Assembly: GCA_015178975.1 (NCBI GenBank)
Contig: WHVD01000014.1
Location: forward strand, 124,001 to 188,000
Source: Hysterangium stoloniferum
Taxonomy: Eukaryota; Basidiomycota; Agaricomycetes; Hysterangiales; Hysterangiaceae
DNA: 64,000 bases
Reading direction: 5' to 3'
Part shown: positions 20,627 through 31,555 of the stretch, one piece after another
Position numbering within the stretch: position 1 is the first letter of the stretch
How the letters are laid out: each line of letters opens with the position of its first letter
Made by a program: the position numbers and the translations under genes
Notes under the pieces: model-generated
What the model saw: the letters and a program-made list of their open reading frames with translations, nothing else
Database searches by the model: none
Told to the model about the DNA's origin: nothing

Positions 20627-21455
20627 ATGGAAGATGTTCACCTTGAATGTCTGCCTCCCAACTCTCCTTTCTCACCATCTCGAAACTCAAGTAACGTGTT
20701 GCCCATTCAGGTACAATACAATCCAAATTTGCTTACTTTGCCATATTTTTACTGGTTTTTCACTTAATCAGATCTTCTGCAATCTGATCATCCCATACGT
20801 TCACCTCCTCCGAGATCATTATTATGTCCTTTCCGTCGCCATTTATAAACAAGACAAATCGAAAGGGGAGCACGAATTTGTTGCTGCGCTCATCTTCGGT
20901 CCACAGCAGGTCCGCTCTTTCCTAGTTGTGGAGCGCACGCCGAAAGAAACATCTTCCATCGATACATATCGAACGATTTCTTCCAACAATACTGTCGTAG
21001 CGATGGATACCATTGTCACCCTCGATGAGCCTACCTTCGGAGAATTCGTTCGAACCAGGTCCGCCACTGGTTTGCGGTGCTTCATCTTCGACCATTCCAG
21101 ACGCGGACCTGGTGCGTTCCCCGTTGTTGACTTCTGTCACATCGTTGCCAGTGTATCAGCATATCAGGAGTCATACACTCTTCTCGGCAGCTCCTGTTAT
21201 TGGTTTGCCGGAACGGTCATGAAGATGGTTGAGGAATGTTTTCCCACCAAGCAGACCAGCGGGAATGGAAACGCCGCAGGGCGGTGCAAGGGCATAAAGA
21301 TTTTTCGCCCTGAGCCGAAGGCGATACGTGAAATCATGGCCAGGTACAATATTAAGAAAAGGGAAGAGAGGGATTCTTTTACATATATCATCGAGACGGC
21401 TTTGAGCATGGTGGAGCGGAGAACGGTCAACGAGAATATGCCATCGTCCCAGTAG
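20627..21455 (+). CDS. SCYWFAG-family protein A (unknown function), two exons
   Basis: Exon 1 (20627-20710, 28 codons) and exon 2 (20772-21455) are joined in phase 0 across a 61-bp intron. The protein is about 255 residues. It is clearly paralogous to genes E and F and copy B: all share KGEHEFV (His at about residue 62), FLVVER, a FVRTRSA-type stretch, VDFCHIVASVSAY, and YTLLGSSCYWFAG (Cys at about residue 170) followed by a helix ending VEEC. No signal peptide or membrane segment is apparent. The pairing of an N-terminal His in a strand with a later Cys at a helix start, about 108 residues on, recalls permuted papain-like folds (LRAT, PPPDE). That is inference only. The ATG was chosen because exon 1 aligns with gene E's exon 1 (NSPFSPS..NS.NV). 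It looks intact. Confidence 0.75.
20711..20771 (+). other. 61-bp intron of gene A
   Basis: GTACAATACAATCC...CTTAATCAG. It has the same length, phase and position as the intron of gene E (57699-57759), which supports both. Confidence 0.8.
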
Positions 21456-22689
21456 GATTACTGCGAGTCGGGGACATTGATACAGCCACTTTTTGACCCA
21501 GTGTTAGTATTTGTAACCATCCAATACCTAATTTGTCTGATAGTAGTGCACTTTTACGGTGCTCAACTGTATCATCGAGAATACTTACAGTAGGTCTTTC
21601 ACTCTCCTGGCCGTGAGAGACAACGTTCGCATCACTGCCCCACACTTACTTCCATCGTCACCGCGCTACCTCCAGCACCGCTCTCCCATATGATACTGTT
21701 GCGATCGCCGTCAGCTCGCATTCTAGTCTCCCTAGGCCCCTCCAGAAGGGCGCACTGGGCTGGCATTTTAGGATTTCATATGACTCCTAATGTTAGAAGT
21801 TTTCGTAGTGCCCCTAGACCGTATAACTTTCGGTTTGTCTGAGTGAGGTGATGATACTGGTTGTAAACGGATAAGGACTAAACAAATACAAATAGACCTT
21901 ACAAAATACACAGTAATTCCCAACCGAGCCCTAATGCTCGCTAACCCAAATCCCAGAAAAGTCAAACACTTAACTAGTTGACTCTAGATGGAATAATATG
22001 CATTAACTGGCTATATATTATATTGTCGAAAAAAACTGTTGTTAAATGGCCCTGTGGTCTTTTTCTCCTATATTGATTGTACATACTTTACTGGTCTTTT
22101 TCTCACGTGCGCCGGATATAAGCGAAGGACGAATTCGATGATTTGGTGACTGTGCCTTTTCATTCAGGCGCTCAGCTTATTTTGTAAACACTAACTATAT
22201 TATAAACACTCACCGCGGTGACGTAGTGAGTAAATTTAGGCTTTTTCTCACAGAATTCTCTTCCTTTGATGTCCAATGATTTCAAATAAAATACATACAT
22301 GCAAACGCGATGCAGTCGACGTTAGATGAGGGCCTTGTGCAACCTGAGAATCCACAGGTGTCGAGACCGAATTCTCATGTCCAGCCATTTCATAACCCGC
22401 TCCACGCCTTACAATACCATTTTTATACTTATAGTTGGGAGTACCTATAGTCCTTTAGTATGAGTTTGTTGGTCTGAAAAATAAAATTCAAAGAGGGCCT
22501 GACGAGGCCACCAATGTCTTCATATTTTATCGAACAGAGTATTTTATCCTTTGAGGTGGGATCGATATCACACGGTTGAGGTATTATGACTACGTAAAAG
22601 TTTTCTATGGCGCAGTCGTGCTTAATCTTCCACGCTACCACACTACCAGCGATGATAGCTTGAGGGATTAATCTACAACCGAAAAAAGG
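21456..22689. other. No gene seen; flanking pieces shared with the 53-64 kb cluster
   Basis: CCTAGACCGTATAACTTTC at about 21811 recurs at about 55211. The TTGGTCTGAAAA...AATTCAAAG...GGCCT region at 22468-22510 recurs at about 63930-63960, downstream of gene F. These are shared flanks of duplicated gene units rather than genes. Confidence 0.45.
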
Positions 22690-22910
22690 TCAAAAGGACA
22701 ACACGAGTTTTTTGCCGCGGCGATCTTGCTTCAAGTCTTCTCCGGACGTGGTGCATTCCCCTCTGTCGACTTCGGTCATATTGTCACCCGTATATCAGCA
22801 CGCTCTTACCGGCGGCTCTTCCTATTGGTTTGCGAGACAGATGGTTCTTTGTGAAGCAGACAAGCGGTTACAGAGACGTGGCACGCCAGTGCCTAAGGCA
22901 TAAGACTTTC
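22690..22910 (+). pseudogene. Decayed SCYWFAG-family copy
   Basis: Pieces match gene A at the DNA level: AAGGTCAAAAGGACAACACG (KGEHEF region), then GGTGCATTCCCCTCTGTCGA (VDF region), then GGCGGCTCTTCCTATTGG. The last would read GGSSYWFA, with the key Cys replaced by Ser. The middle third is missing and the frame changes, so it is a truncated pseudogene, less than a third of full length. Confidence 0.65.
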
Positions 22911-23311
22911 GTTCCTGTCACCCATGATATATATTAGACTATTGGAGCCAGATTCATGTTCCCTTAGCGCTACATCAAATGCCAGTTTATTTTATCTAGA
23001 GCAATACAAGCAGTCTAAAGACCATTGTCTAAAGCCAACTGGCCCTATTCCCAAATAGTCGAAGCCTCTGCCCCTCCCATTTTCCATTACTCATCCCAAG
23101 GAGTGTGTTGTCAATTTGATCCCACTTGAGAATGCTGCCTCCCCATCTGTCTGCCTTGCCATCCATGAACATTATTAAAATAGTATGAGTTGACTTATTG
23201 TAATACACAATCTACAAGGGGGTGATAGACTTGTAATAATAGTACTTGTTTGTCAATCAATGTGTCAGTTAGTGAATCACCTTCTGACATGATAGGTTTG
23301 GTGCTAGTTTA
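22911..23311. other. No gene seen
   Basis: Spacer with no coding pattern or repeat that I could recognise. Confidence 0.4.
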
Positions 23312-23531
23312 CAGTGATCCAAAAAAGTATCCAGATGTTTGGTGAAATTGGAAAGAGGGATTCACAGCTCCAGAAATAAAATAGATAAAAATCTGAAAAA
23401 ATCAGAAGTAAGAGGTATACATCTGACCTATATGATGACACAATCATGACATCATAGCTTTCCTTATTAGGAGAGTAAAAAATGAACAATGGACATGGTG
23501 CATCCAGACACTTTTTTTGCTCTGTCAACTG
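23312..23531. mobile_element. Small Tc1/mariner-type MITE
   Basis: The left end reads CAGTGATCCAAAAAAGTATC then CAGATG. The right end, reverse-complemented, reads CAGTTGACAGAGCAAAAAAA then GTGTCTGGATG. These are imperfect inverted ends of the Tc1/mariner style, starting CAGT with an A-run and a GTxTCxGGATG-like word. A TA precedes the left end. About 220 bp long with no coding capacity. It lies 45 bp left of the large foldback element. Confidence 0.45.
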
Positions 23532-23575
23532 ATACATGAAACTCAACTAAGGTTCATATGACTCTGGGAATTTCT

Positions 23576-24245
23576 CACTGGAGGCACCCCAAGATTTTGG
23601 GAGTTGCAAAACCTTCAGAAAATCTTGCTATTTGGCCAAATTTGCTAAGCATTCTTTGAACTGAAAAACTGTTTGAAAATCTTGAGTTTTAGTAGGTTTT
23701 TCTGAGGACAAAAATTGTATCTGAAAACCCTAAAAATGTTGATCAGGAAATTCTAAGGAAACATGGTTGGAAATAGCCTATTTTCTGTGGATTTTCTAAA
23801 TAGGAAAATTCTTAAAAAACCCTGGGTTTTGTTAGGGTTTTGCCACCCAACAGAATTCTATGAAAACTGTAATAATTTGCCTAGAGAAATCAATTGGAAA
23901 CCACATATTTCTACTCAATTTTTCTGCTCAGGGAATTGGGTGAAAACTATATTTTTTACCAGGAAAATCTTGTGCCAAGACAATGTTTTGTTAATGTTTT
24001 GTCAAGGGGAAAACCCATAATGAAATTGACAATTTAATTATATGGGAAATCATTCAATAATTATAGATTTTAATAAGATTTTCCTTGGCCACAAACATTG
24101 TGGAAATTCAAAAAATGTGTTGGTGAAATCTTGAAGAAATTAACATTTTCGCATGAGTGTCTTAAAGGTTTTTCAAGATGAGAAACCTTGAACTGATTTT
24201 TCCTGATTGAGCATGATTCACAATTGTTTGGAATGGTACAGTGGG
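23576..24245 (+). repeat. Left terminal arm of the foldback element
   Basis: AT-rich unique sequence, inverted and largely identical to 27666-28327, with small indels (the left arm has about 30 extra bases near 24220-24250). The reading frame at 23763-24020 is not conserved in character and looks accidental. Confidence 0.85.
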
Positions 24246-26113
24246 ATTTACAAATATTTAAGAGGATTGTTTTAGATTCAGGTAGATTCTTTTAGATTCA
24301 GATAGATTCTTTGAGATTCAGATAGATTCTCTTAGATTCAGATAGATTCTTTTAGATTCAGATAGATTCTTTTAGATTCTTTTAGATTCTTTTAGATTCA
24401 GATAGATTCTTTTAGATTCAGATAGATGCTTTTAGATTCAGATAGATTCTTTTAGATTCACATAGATGCTTTTAGATTCAGATAGATTCTTTTAGATTCA
24501 GATAGATGCTTTTAGTTTCAGATAGATTCTTTTAGATTCAGATAGATGCTTTTAGATTCAGATAGATTCTTTTAGATTCAGATAGATTGTTTTAGATTCA
24601 GGTAGATTCTTTTAGATTCACATAGATTGTTTTAGATTCAGGTAGATTCTTTTAGATTCACATAGATTCAGATAGATTCTTTTAGATTCTTTTAGATTCA
24701 GATAGATTCTTTTAGATTCAGGTAGATTCTTGTAGATTCAGGTAGATTCTTTTAGATTCAGATAGATTCTTTTAGATTCACATAGATTCTTTTAGATTCA
24801 GATAGATTCTTTTGGATTCAGATAGATTCTTTTAGATTCACATAGATTCTTTTAGATTCACATAGATTCTTTTAGGTTCAGATAGATTCTTTTAGATTCA
24901 GATAAATTCTCTTAGATTCAGATAGATTCTTTTAGATTCAGATAGATTCTTTCAGATTCACATAGATTCAGATAGATTCTGTTAGATTGACATAGATGCA
25001 GATAGATTATTTTAGATTCAGGTAGATTCTTGTAGATTCACATAGATTCTTTTAGATTCACATAGATTCTTTTAGATTCAGGTAGATTCTTTTAGATTCA
25101 GGTAGATTCTTTTAGATTCACATAGATTCAGATAGATTCTTTTAGATTCTTTTAGATTCAGATAGATTATTTGAGATTCAGGTAGATTCTTGTAGATTCA
25201 GGTAGATTCTTTTAGATTCAGATAGATTCTTTTAGATTCACATAGATTCTTGTAGATTCAGGGAGATTCTTTTAGATTCAGATAGATTCTCTTAGATTCA
25301 GATTGATTCTTTTAGATTCAGATAGATTCTTTTAGATTCAGATAGATTCTTTTAGATTCAGATAGATTCTTTTAGGTTCAGATAGATTCTTTCAGATTCA
25401 CATAGATTCAGATAGATTCTGTTAGATTGACATAGATGCAGATAGATTATTTTAGATTGAGGTAGATTCTTGTAGATTCAGATAGATTCTTTTAGATTCA
25501 CATAGATTCTTTTAGATTCACATAGATTCAGATAGATTCTTTTAGATTCTTTTAGATTCTTTTAGATTCAGATAGATTATTTTAGATTCAGGTAGATTCT
25601 TGTAGATTCAGGTAGATTCTTTTAGATTCAGGTAGATTCTTTTAGATTCAGATAGATTCTTTTAGATTCACATAGATTCTTGTAGATTCAGGGAGATTCT
25701 TTTAGATTCAGATAAATTCTTTTAGATTCAGATAGATTCTTTTAGATTCAGATAGATTCTTTTAGATTCAGATAGATTCTTTTAGATTCACATCGATTCA
25801 GATAGATTCAGATAGATTCAGATAGATTCAGATAGATTCAGATAGATTCAGATAGATTCAGATAGATTCAAATAGACTCTCTTAGATTCACATAGATTCA
25901 GATAGATTCTTTTAGATTCACATCGATTCAGATAGATTCAGATAGATTCTTTTAGATTCACATAGATTCTTTTAGATTCAGATAGATTATTTTAGATTCA
26001 GGTAGATTCTTGTAGATTCAGATAGATTCTTTTACATTCAGATAGATTATTTTAGATTCACATAAATTCACATAGATTCACATAGACTCTTTTAGATTCA
26101 CATAGATTCTTTT
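24246..26113 (+). repeat. 10-bp satellite, left array (AGATTC-N4)
   Basis: About 185 units of the form AGATTC followed by TTTT, AGAT, ACAT, AGGT or TTGT, often alternating so that a 20-bp higher-order unit (AGATTCTTTT-AGATTCAGAT) appears. Short runs of one unit, such as AGATTCAGAT near 25795-25865, show local homogenisation. Confidence 0.97.
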
Positions 26114-26116
26114 ATG

Positions 26117-27665
26117 GTTTAGGGTGAATCTAAAAGAATCTATCTGAATCTATGTGAATCTAAAAGAATCTACCTGAATCTAAAAGAATCTATCTGAATC
26201 TCAAAGAATTTATCTGAATCTAAGAGAATCTACCTGAATCTAAAATAATCTATCTGAATCTATGTGAATCTAAAAGAATCTATCTGAATCCAAAAGAATC
26301 TATCTGAATCTCTCTGAATCTATGTGAATCTAAAAGAATCTATCTGAATCTAAAAGAATCTATGTGAAGCTATGTGAAGCTAAAAGAATCTATCTGAATC
26401 TAAAAGAATCTCTCTGAATCCAAAAGAATCTATCTGAATCTATCTGAATGTATGTGAATGTATGTGAATGTATGTGAATGTATGTGAATGTATGTGAATG
26501 TATGTGAATGTATGTGAATGTATGTGAATGTATGTGAATGTATGTGAATGTATGTGAATCTAAAAGAATCTATGTGAATCTAAAAGATTATATGTGAATC
26601 TAAAAGAATCTACCTGAATCTACAAGAATCTATCTGAATCTAAAATAATCTATCTGAATCTAAAAGAATCTCAAAGAATCTATCTGAATCTATGTGAATC
26701 TAAAAGAATCTACCTGAATCTAAAAGAATCTATGTGAATCTAAAAGAATCTATCTGAATCTACAAGAATCTACCTGAATCTAAAATAATCTATCTGCATC
26801 TAGTCAATCTAAAAGAATCTATCTGAATCTATGTCAATCTAAAAGAATCTATGTCAATCTAAAAGAATCTATCTGAATCTAAAAGAATCTACCTGAATCT
26901 ACAAGAATCTACCTGAATCTAAAATAATCTATCTGAATCTAAAAGAATCTCAAAGAATCTATCTGAATCTATGTGAATCTAAAAGAATCTACCTGAATCT
27001 AAAACAATCTATGTGAATCTAAAAGAATCTATGTGAATCTAAAAGAATCTATATGAATCTACAAGAATCTACCTGAATCTAAAATAATCTATCTGCATCT
27101 AGTCAATCTAAAAGAATCTATCTGAATCTATGTCAATCTAAAAGAATCTATTTGAATCTAAAAGAATCTATCTGAATCTAAAAGAATCTATCTGAATCTA
27201 AAAGAATCTATCTGAATCTAAAAGAATCTATCTGAACCTAAAAGAATCTATCTGAATCCAAAAGAATCTATCTGAATCTATCTGAATCTATGTGAATGTA
27301 TCTGAATGTAAGTGAATGTAAGTGAATGTATGTGAATCTAAAAGAATCTATGTGAATCTAAAAGAATCTATCTGAATCCAAAAGAATCTATCTGAATCTA
27401 AAAGAATTTATCTGAATCTAAAAGAATCTATCTGAATCTAAAAGAATCTCCCTGAATCTACAAGAATCTATCTGAATCTAAAAGAATCTATCTGAATCTA
27501 AAAGAATCTATCTGAATCTAAAAGAATCTATCTGAATCTATCTGAATCTATGTGAATCTATGTGAATCTATGTGAATCTAAAAGAATCTATGTGAATCTA
27601 AAAGAATCTATGTGAATCTAAAAGAATCTATCTGAATCTAAAAGAATCTACCTGAATCTAAAACA
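26117..27665 (-). repeat. 10-bp satellite, right array (inverse orientation)
   Basis: The same satellite read as its complement (GAATCTAAAAGAATCTATCT), about 155 units, starting abruptly at the centre of symmetry near 26113-26118. Around 26446-26560 eleven copies of TATGTGAATG stand in a row, a recent local expansion. Confidence 0.97.
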
Positions 27666-28327
27666 ATCCTCTTAAATATTTGTGAATCATGCTCAATCAG
27701 GAAAAATCAGTTCAAGGTTTCTCATCTTGAAAAACCTTTAAGAAACTCATGTGAAATTGTTAATTTCTTCAAGATTTCACCAACACATTTTTTGAATTTC
27801 CATAGTGTTTGTGGCCAAGGAAAATCTTATTGAAATCTATAATTATTCAATGATTTCCCATATAATTAAATTGTCAATTTCATTATGGGTTTTCCCCTTG
27901 ACAAAACATTAACAAAACATTGTCTTGGCACAAGATTTTCCTGGTAAAAAATTATAGTTTTCACCCAATTCCCTGAGCAGAAAAATTGAGCAGAAATATG
28001 TTGTTTTCAATTGATTTCTCTAGGCAAATTATTACAGTTTTCATAGAATTCTGTTGGGTGGAAAAACCTAACAAAACCCAAGGTTTTTTAAGAATTTCCC
28101 CATTTAGAAAATCCACAGAAAATAGGCTATTTCCAACAATGTTTCCTTAGAATTTCCTGATCAACATCTTTAGGGTTTTCAGATACAATTTTTGTCCTCA
28201 GAAAAACCTACTAAAACTCAAGATTTTCGAACAGTTTTTCAGTTCAAAGAATGCTTAGCAAATTTGGCCAAATAGCAAGATTTTTTGAAGGTTTTGCAAC
28301 TCCAAAAATCTTGGGGTGCCTCCAGTG
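27666..28327 (-). repeat. Right terminal arm of the foldback element
   Basis: Inverse complement of 23576-24245, ending GGGGTGCCTCCAGTG, followed by the duplicated TCT. Confidence 0.85.
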
Positions 28328-28418
28328 TCTGGTTAGGTTCAACAAGGTCATGTGACCACATGTTTAAATAACACATTTATATGAACCTTTGCCTCATTTC
28401 ACCCTCCCACCACATTAT

Positions 28419-29080
28419 GAAGAAGAACGCTGAAACAAGACTCTCTGTCATTTCTTCTCCAGGAGAGTCACTCCTGCAGAATAATTGCTTCTAAACTCTA
28501 TATTAGGCACTCTACAGTATCAGCCCAACTCCCTGGTCCACTTCCAACACCTTACAGAGGTTGTCCCCCCAAGCTCTTCTCCAGGGATCATCACCACCTG
28601 GCTCATTCTATCACCTCTGGACAGGTTGATAATGCCTCCCAGGCCAAGTCCCACCTCTCCCTCAATGTCTGCACACAGACAATTTGCAATGCATTGAAGA
28701 AAGAGAACTTGAAGGCTGTGGAAAAGCCCAAAATCTCTTCTTGCCTCTCAACACATCAAGGCTTGATATGAGTTTGCTATCAAGTACCAGTATTGGTGGC
28801 CTTTTCCACACTCACAACCTCCCATCAGAGCCAAACAATCGATTTTGGTCTCATCTGAGAAGATAACCCTAAACCAGTCCTCCTCAGTCCAATGCTGGTA
28901 CTTGACAGCAAACTCATATCAAGCCTTGATGTGTTGAGAAGCAAGAAGGGGTCTTTTGGGCTTCTCCACAGCCTTCAAATTCTCTTTCTTCAATGCATTG
29001 TGAATTGTCTGTATGCAGACTTTGAGGGAGAGGTGGGACTTGGCCTAGGAGATCAAAAGATACTCACCTTTTTTCTTGAT
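28419..29080. pseudogene. Folded-back Tc1-type transposase relic
   Basis: The plus strand (about 28430-28790) encodes a Tc1-like N-terminal half: a helix-turn-helix region (CRIIASKLYIRHSTVSAQL), then ASQAKSHLSLNVCTQTICNA and LKKENLKAVEKPK. The minus strand from about 29075 down to 28800 repeats this part (SLKVCIQTIHNALKKENLKA) and runs on into DWFRVIFSDETKI, the second catalytic-Asp region of Tc1/mariner DDE transposases. So two pieces of the same gene face each other around a roughly 110-bp spacer. Both are truncated and carry stops. The third catalytic residue is absent. Confidence 0.75.
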
Positions 29081-29096
29081 CCATTTGGTGAGCTGT

Positions 29097-29932
29097 TGTT
29101 AAGGGTACGTACATGGCAGGTCTCTGGAGAAACCCACGGGGAATCTGGTAGGACTTGGCTTCAGCTTATAGGCTGCACCCTTGTGAGATCGTGTTGTCCA
29201 ATTTCAAACAGGCAGACGGGAAACCCGGGGAGTCTGGGTGGAGTTCATCGGTCAAGGGGTCGTAGGTCAGAGGTCATGGGTCGAGAGGTCAGGGAGTCGA
29301 GATAAATAAGTTGGAGGTTAAGAGATAGATGCATCAGAGCCTGTGGGCTCTGACTAGCAAGAGCGGTGTAATTCAGAGAGGAGTTTAGAGTGGAAAATGT
29401 ACTAGATTACTGGGGAGAATCTAAGCTGATTTTCTGACTGGATTGTATGTACAACATCTGCCAGACTATATAGACTGTGGAATGAATAACATACCAAATC
29501 CAGTAATAATGAAATGAAACTAGCAAAACATAAAACGGGATAAGTAAACACCAAATTTGGTGTTAGGAATGGGATGGAACAGAGCAGAGTCCAAATCATG
29601 ACAAATAATAAACCATAACAGGAAACAGAGCGGGAGTGGAGTCTGAATCATGACAGGTCATTTGACTAAAACGGGAACGGGGCTCAGTTAGAGGGATGAT
29701 GGGTTTTTCAAGTGGGGTCCAGTGACTGATGTGTGGGATGAGGTGGGACATAGATAGGGACGGAGTCTGGTGGGTATTCCAGTGACTGATACATGACATA
29801 ACGAGGTCCAACATGGACAAGTCTGACATACAGAGTCTGGCAGGAATTCCAGTAAACTGACAATTGGTGCATATAGGGCATGGGTGCATATAAGTTAGTG
29901 CCCAGAGTCCAGTGGGAATTCCGGTCATAACA
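29097..29932 (+). mobile_element. Solo LTR, second family (copy 2), with perfect target duplication
   Basis: TGTTAAGGG...GGTCATAACA, 836 bp, flanked on both sides by GCTGT (29092-29096 and 29933-29937). It aligns with 6105-6850. No coding region is attached. It is inserted next to the Tc1 relic. Confidence 0.85.
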
Positions 29933-30126
29933 GCTGTGAAGAACTACATGAGTAAGGAATATATTAACATGACGACTCCTCACCTCCAGTGGTAAAGTTT
30001 GCATTGAAGGTGAACCATAGGTTGAGGAAATCCCATGCCAATCTATAATAAATAAGAAGCACACTATTAGATAAACATAGCAATGGATAGGTTGTAGTAC
30101 ATGGCACTGGGAGTTCATTGAGGTGA

Positions 30127-30510
30127 TGAGGAGCAGCAGCTCAGTGCTAATCATAGGAGTAATGAATTTAAGCAGACAGTCAAAGACAGTCAAGGGACAG
30201 GAGTGTACAGTGAGTTCAGAGGAGCAGTGGCTCAGTGCTAATAATAGGAGTAATGAATTGAAGCAGACAGCCAACAATCGTCAAGGGACAAGTGTGTCCA
30301 GCATGGATTTGGTGGTGTATCGGCTCAGTTCTAATGGTAGCAGTAATGAATTCAAGCGAACAGTTGAAGACTGTGACTTTTATCCAAGTCTATTCCATGT
30401 TATAGCGGTACTAATTGTAGTAGTAATGAACTGGACTGTCAAAGACTGTCAAGGGGCATGTGTCCAGGATCAGGTTTGAAGAGCAGCAGCTCAGATTAAT
30501 GAATTTTAGC
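30127..30510 (+). repeat. Degenerate minisatellite of about 90 bp, 4-5 units
   Basis: CTCAGTGCTAAT...AGGAGTAATGAATT...AAGCAGACAG recurs at about 30140, 30231 and 30324 (steps 91 and 93). Two worn units follow near 30400 and 30485. The open frame across it reflects the repeat rather than a gene. Confidence 0.8.
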
Positions 30511-30929
30511 AGACGATTACTCGATGGGCATAGGATGCAAAACATAGATGGAGGGATACCTACCCCAAGATAGACTGATAGAATCTGCATTACATGATGT
30601 GGACATTGCGAATGAATGTGAAGATTCAGTCAATGGCACAGCCAAAGAATGAAATGGGTATTGGGCTAGGACAGTATGCATGTATGGTATGTTAGGATCT
30701 GGGATAGATGGTCTCTTCAGGCAAAGTTAAAGCTCTGCTGCATGGTAAGTAATCTCTGCTTTAAATAATTTTTAATATCTTCTACCAAGTCCCACTTCAT
30801 CACCATCAATAAACACCATTCAAATGGGTATAATATGATATACTCATCATGAAAACCCTTTTTGATTTTTTTTTTAAGTCTGTTTGTCATCATCCCTAGA
30901 GAATTGCATCATTCTATCCTGACCGGACT

Positions 30930-31555
30930 ATGGCACTTTCTGAGAATTCTATAAAAGGTAAGTATCAAGTTAAATGAATGTGTTTAGGTGCAATAACTGC
31001 CTTTTTTTGTGTGCATACATAGATGAGATTTTCTCCTGGATAAGTTCGCCCTCATTCATCATGGACAACCCTGATGATATAAGTGTGAGCATCAGTAGCA
31101 GGGACAATGACACAAATGAGAGGAGTGTACTATCTGGGGGAAGCTCTAATGTAGAACAGCATACTCAGCATGCGATTGCTGAAGGGAAGAGACCTATGAG
31201 ATCACTGTCTGCGAGAGGACCAACTACAACCACATCACTACTCCCATCCAGGTTTGGCCCTGTTCCATCATCCAGCATCCATGCAGCTTCCTGTCTGACT
31301 ACCACAACACCTAATACCAACTGTATTACAAACCCCTCCTCAAAGTCCTCCCTCGTCCAAGTCACCACTCCTCCACCTCATCCAGCCATGCTCCCATATC
31401 ATATGCATACCCTCTCTCCCCTCATCAAACCCGTCAGCCACACATTCCCGATCCTCATCTGCACCTCATGCCTCAGCACTATCAATCTGGTCGATTGCTC
31501 ACCGATATTCCATGCCTTGGTTGACAGCTTTAGCTCTAAAGCATATGATGAATGA
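30930..31555 (+). CDS. Hypothetical Ser/Thr/Pro-rich protein, at least two exons
   Basis: An exon from ATG 30930 to 30957 (MALSENSIK) joins to 31023-31555 across a 65-bp GTAAGT...ACATAG intron, giving D-E-I-F-S-W at the junction. An upstream exon ending before a CCCTAG acceptor at about 30898 is also possible, because the frame stays open leftward to that point (RIASFYPDRT). The product is about 186 residues: an acidic/Ser-rich N-terminal part (MDNPDDISVSISSRDNDTNE), then low-complexity Ser/Thr/Pro. No known domain was recognised. The last 60 codons also read well in another frame, so the C-terminus is uncertain. It may be a gene fragment. Confidence 0.4.

Larger units (their letters stand above)
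23576..28327. mobile_element. 4.75-kb CACTG-ended foldback element (CACTA/EnSpm-like, non-autonomous)
   Basis: The ends are CACTGGAGGCACCCCAAGAT and its inverse complement, and both flanks carry TCT (23573-23575 and 28328-28330), a 3-bp target duplication. CACT(A/G) ends with a 3-bp duplication are the hallmarks of the CACTA/EnSpm superfamily. The two arms are inverted copies of each other over nearly their whole length: about 660 bp of unique sequence, then a 10-bp-unit satellite in opposite orientations meeting near 26115. There is no transposase reading frame, so it must have been moved in trans. The family assignment rests on the ends only; a P-like or other terminal-inverted-repeat element is not excluded. 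Confidence 0.75.

Noticed and set aside
23763-24020. 85-codon ORF in the left arm of the foldback element
   Set aside because: The inverted right-arm copy does not keep a corresponding frame and no domain is recognisable.
24246-27665. Possible CRISPR-like array of regular repeats
   Set aside because: No unique spacers, 10-bp period and a eukaryotic transposon context; it is a satellite.
30123-30479. 118-codon ORF over the 90-bp repeat
   Set aside because: It follows the repeat units (about 91 bp) and decays with them; no independent coding sign.
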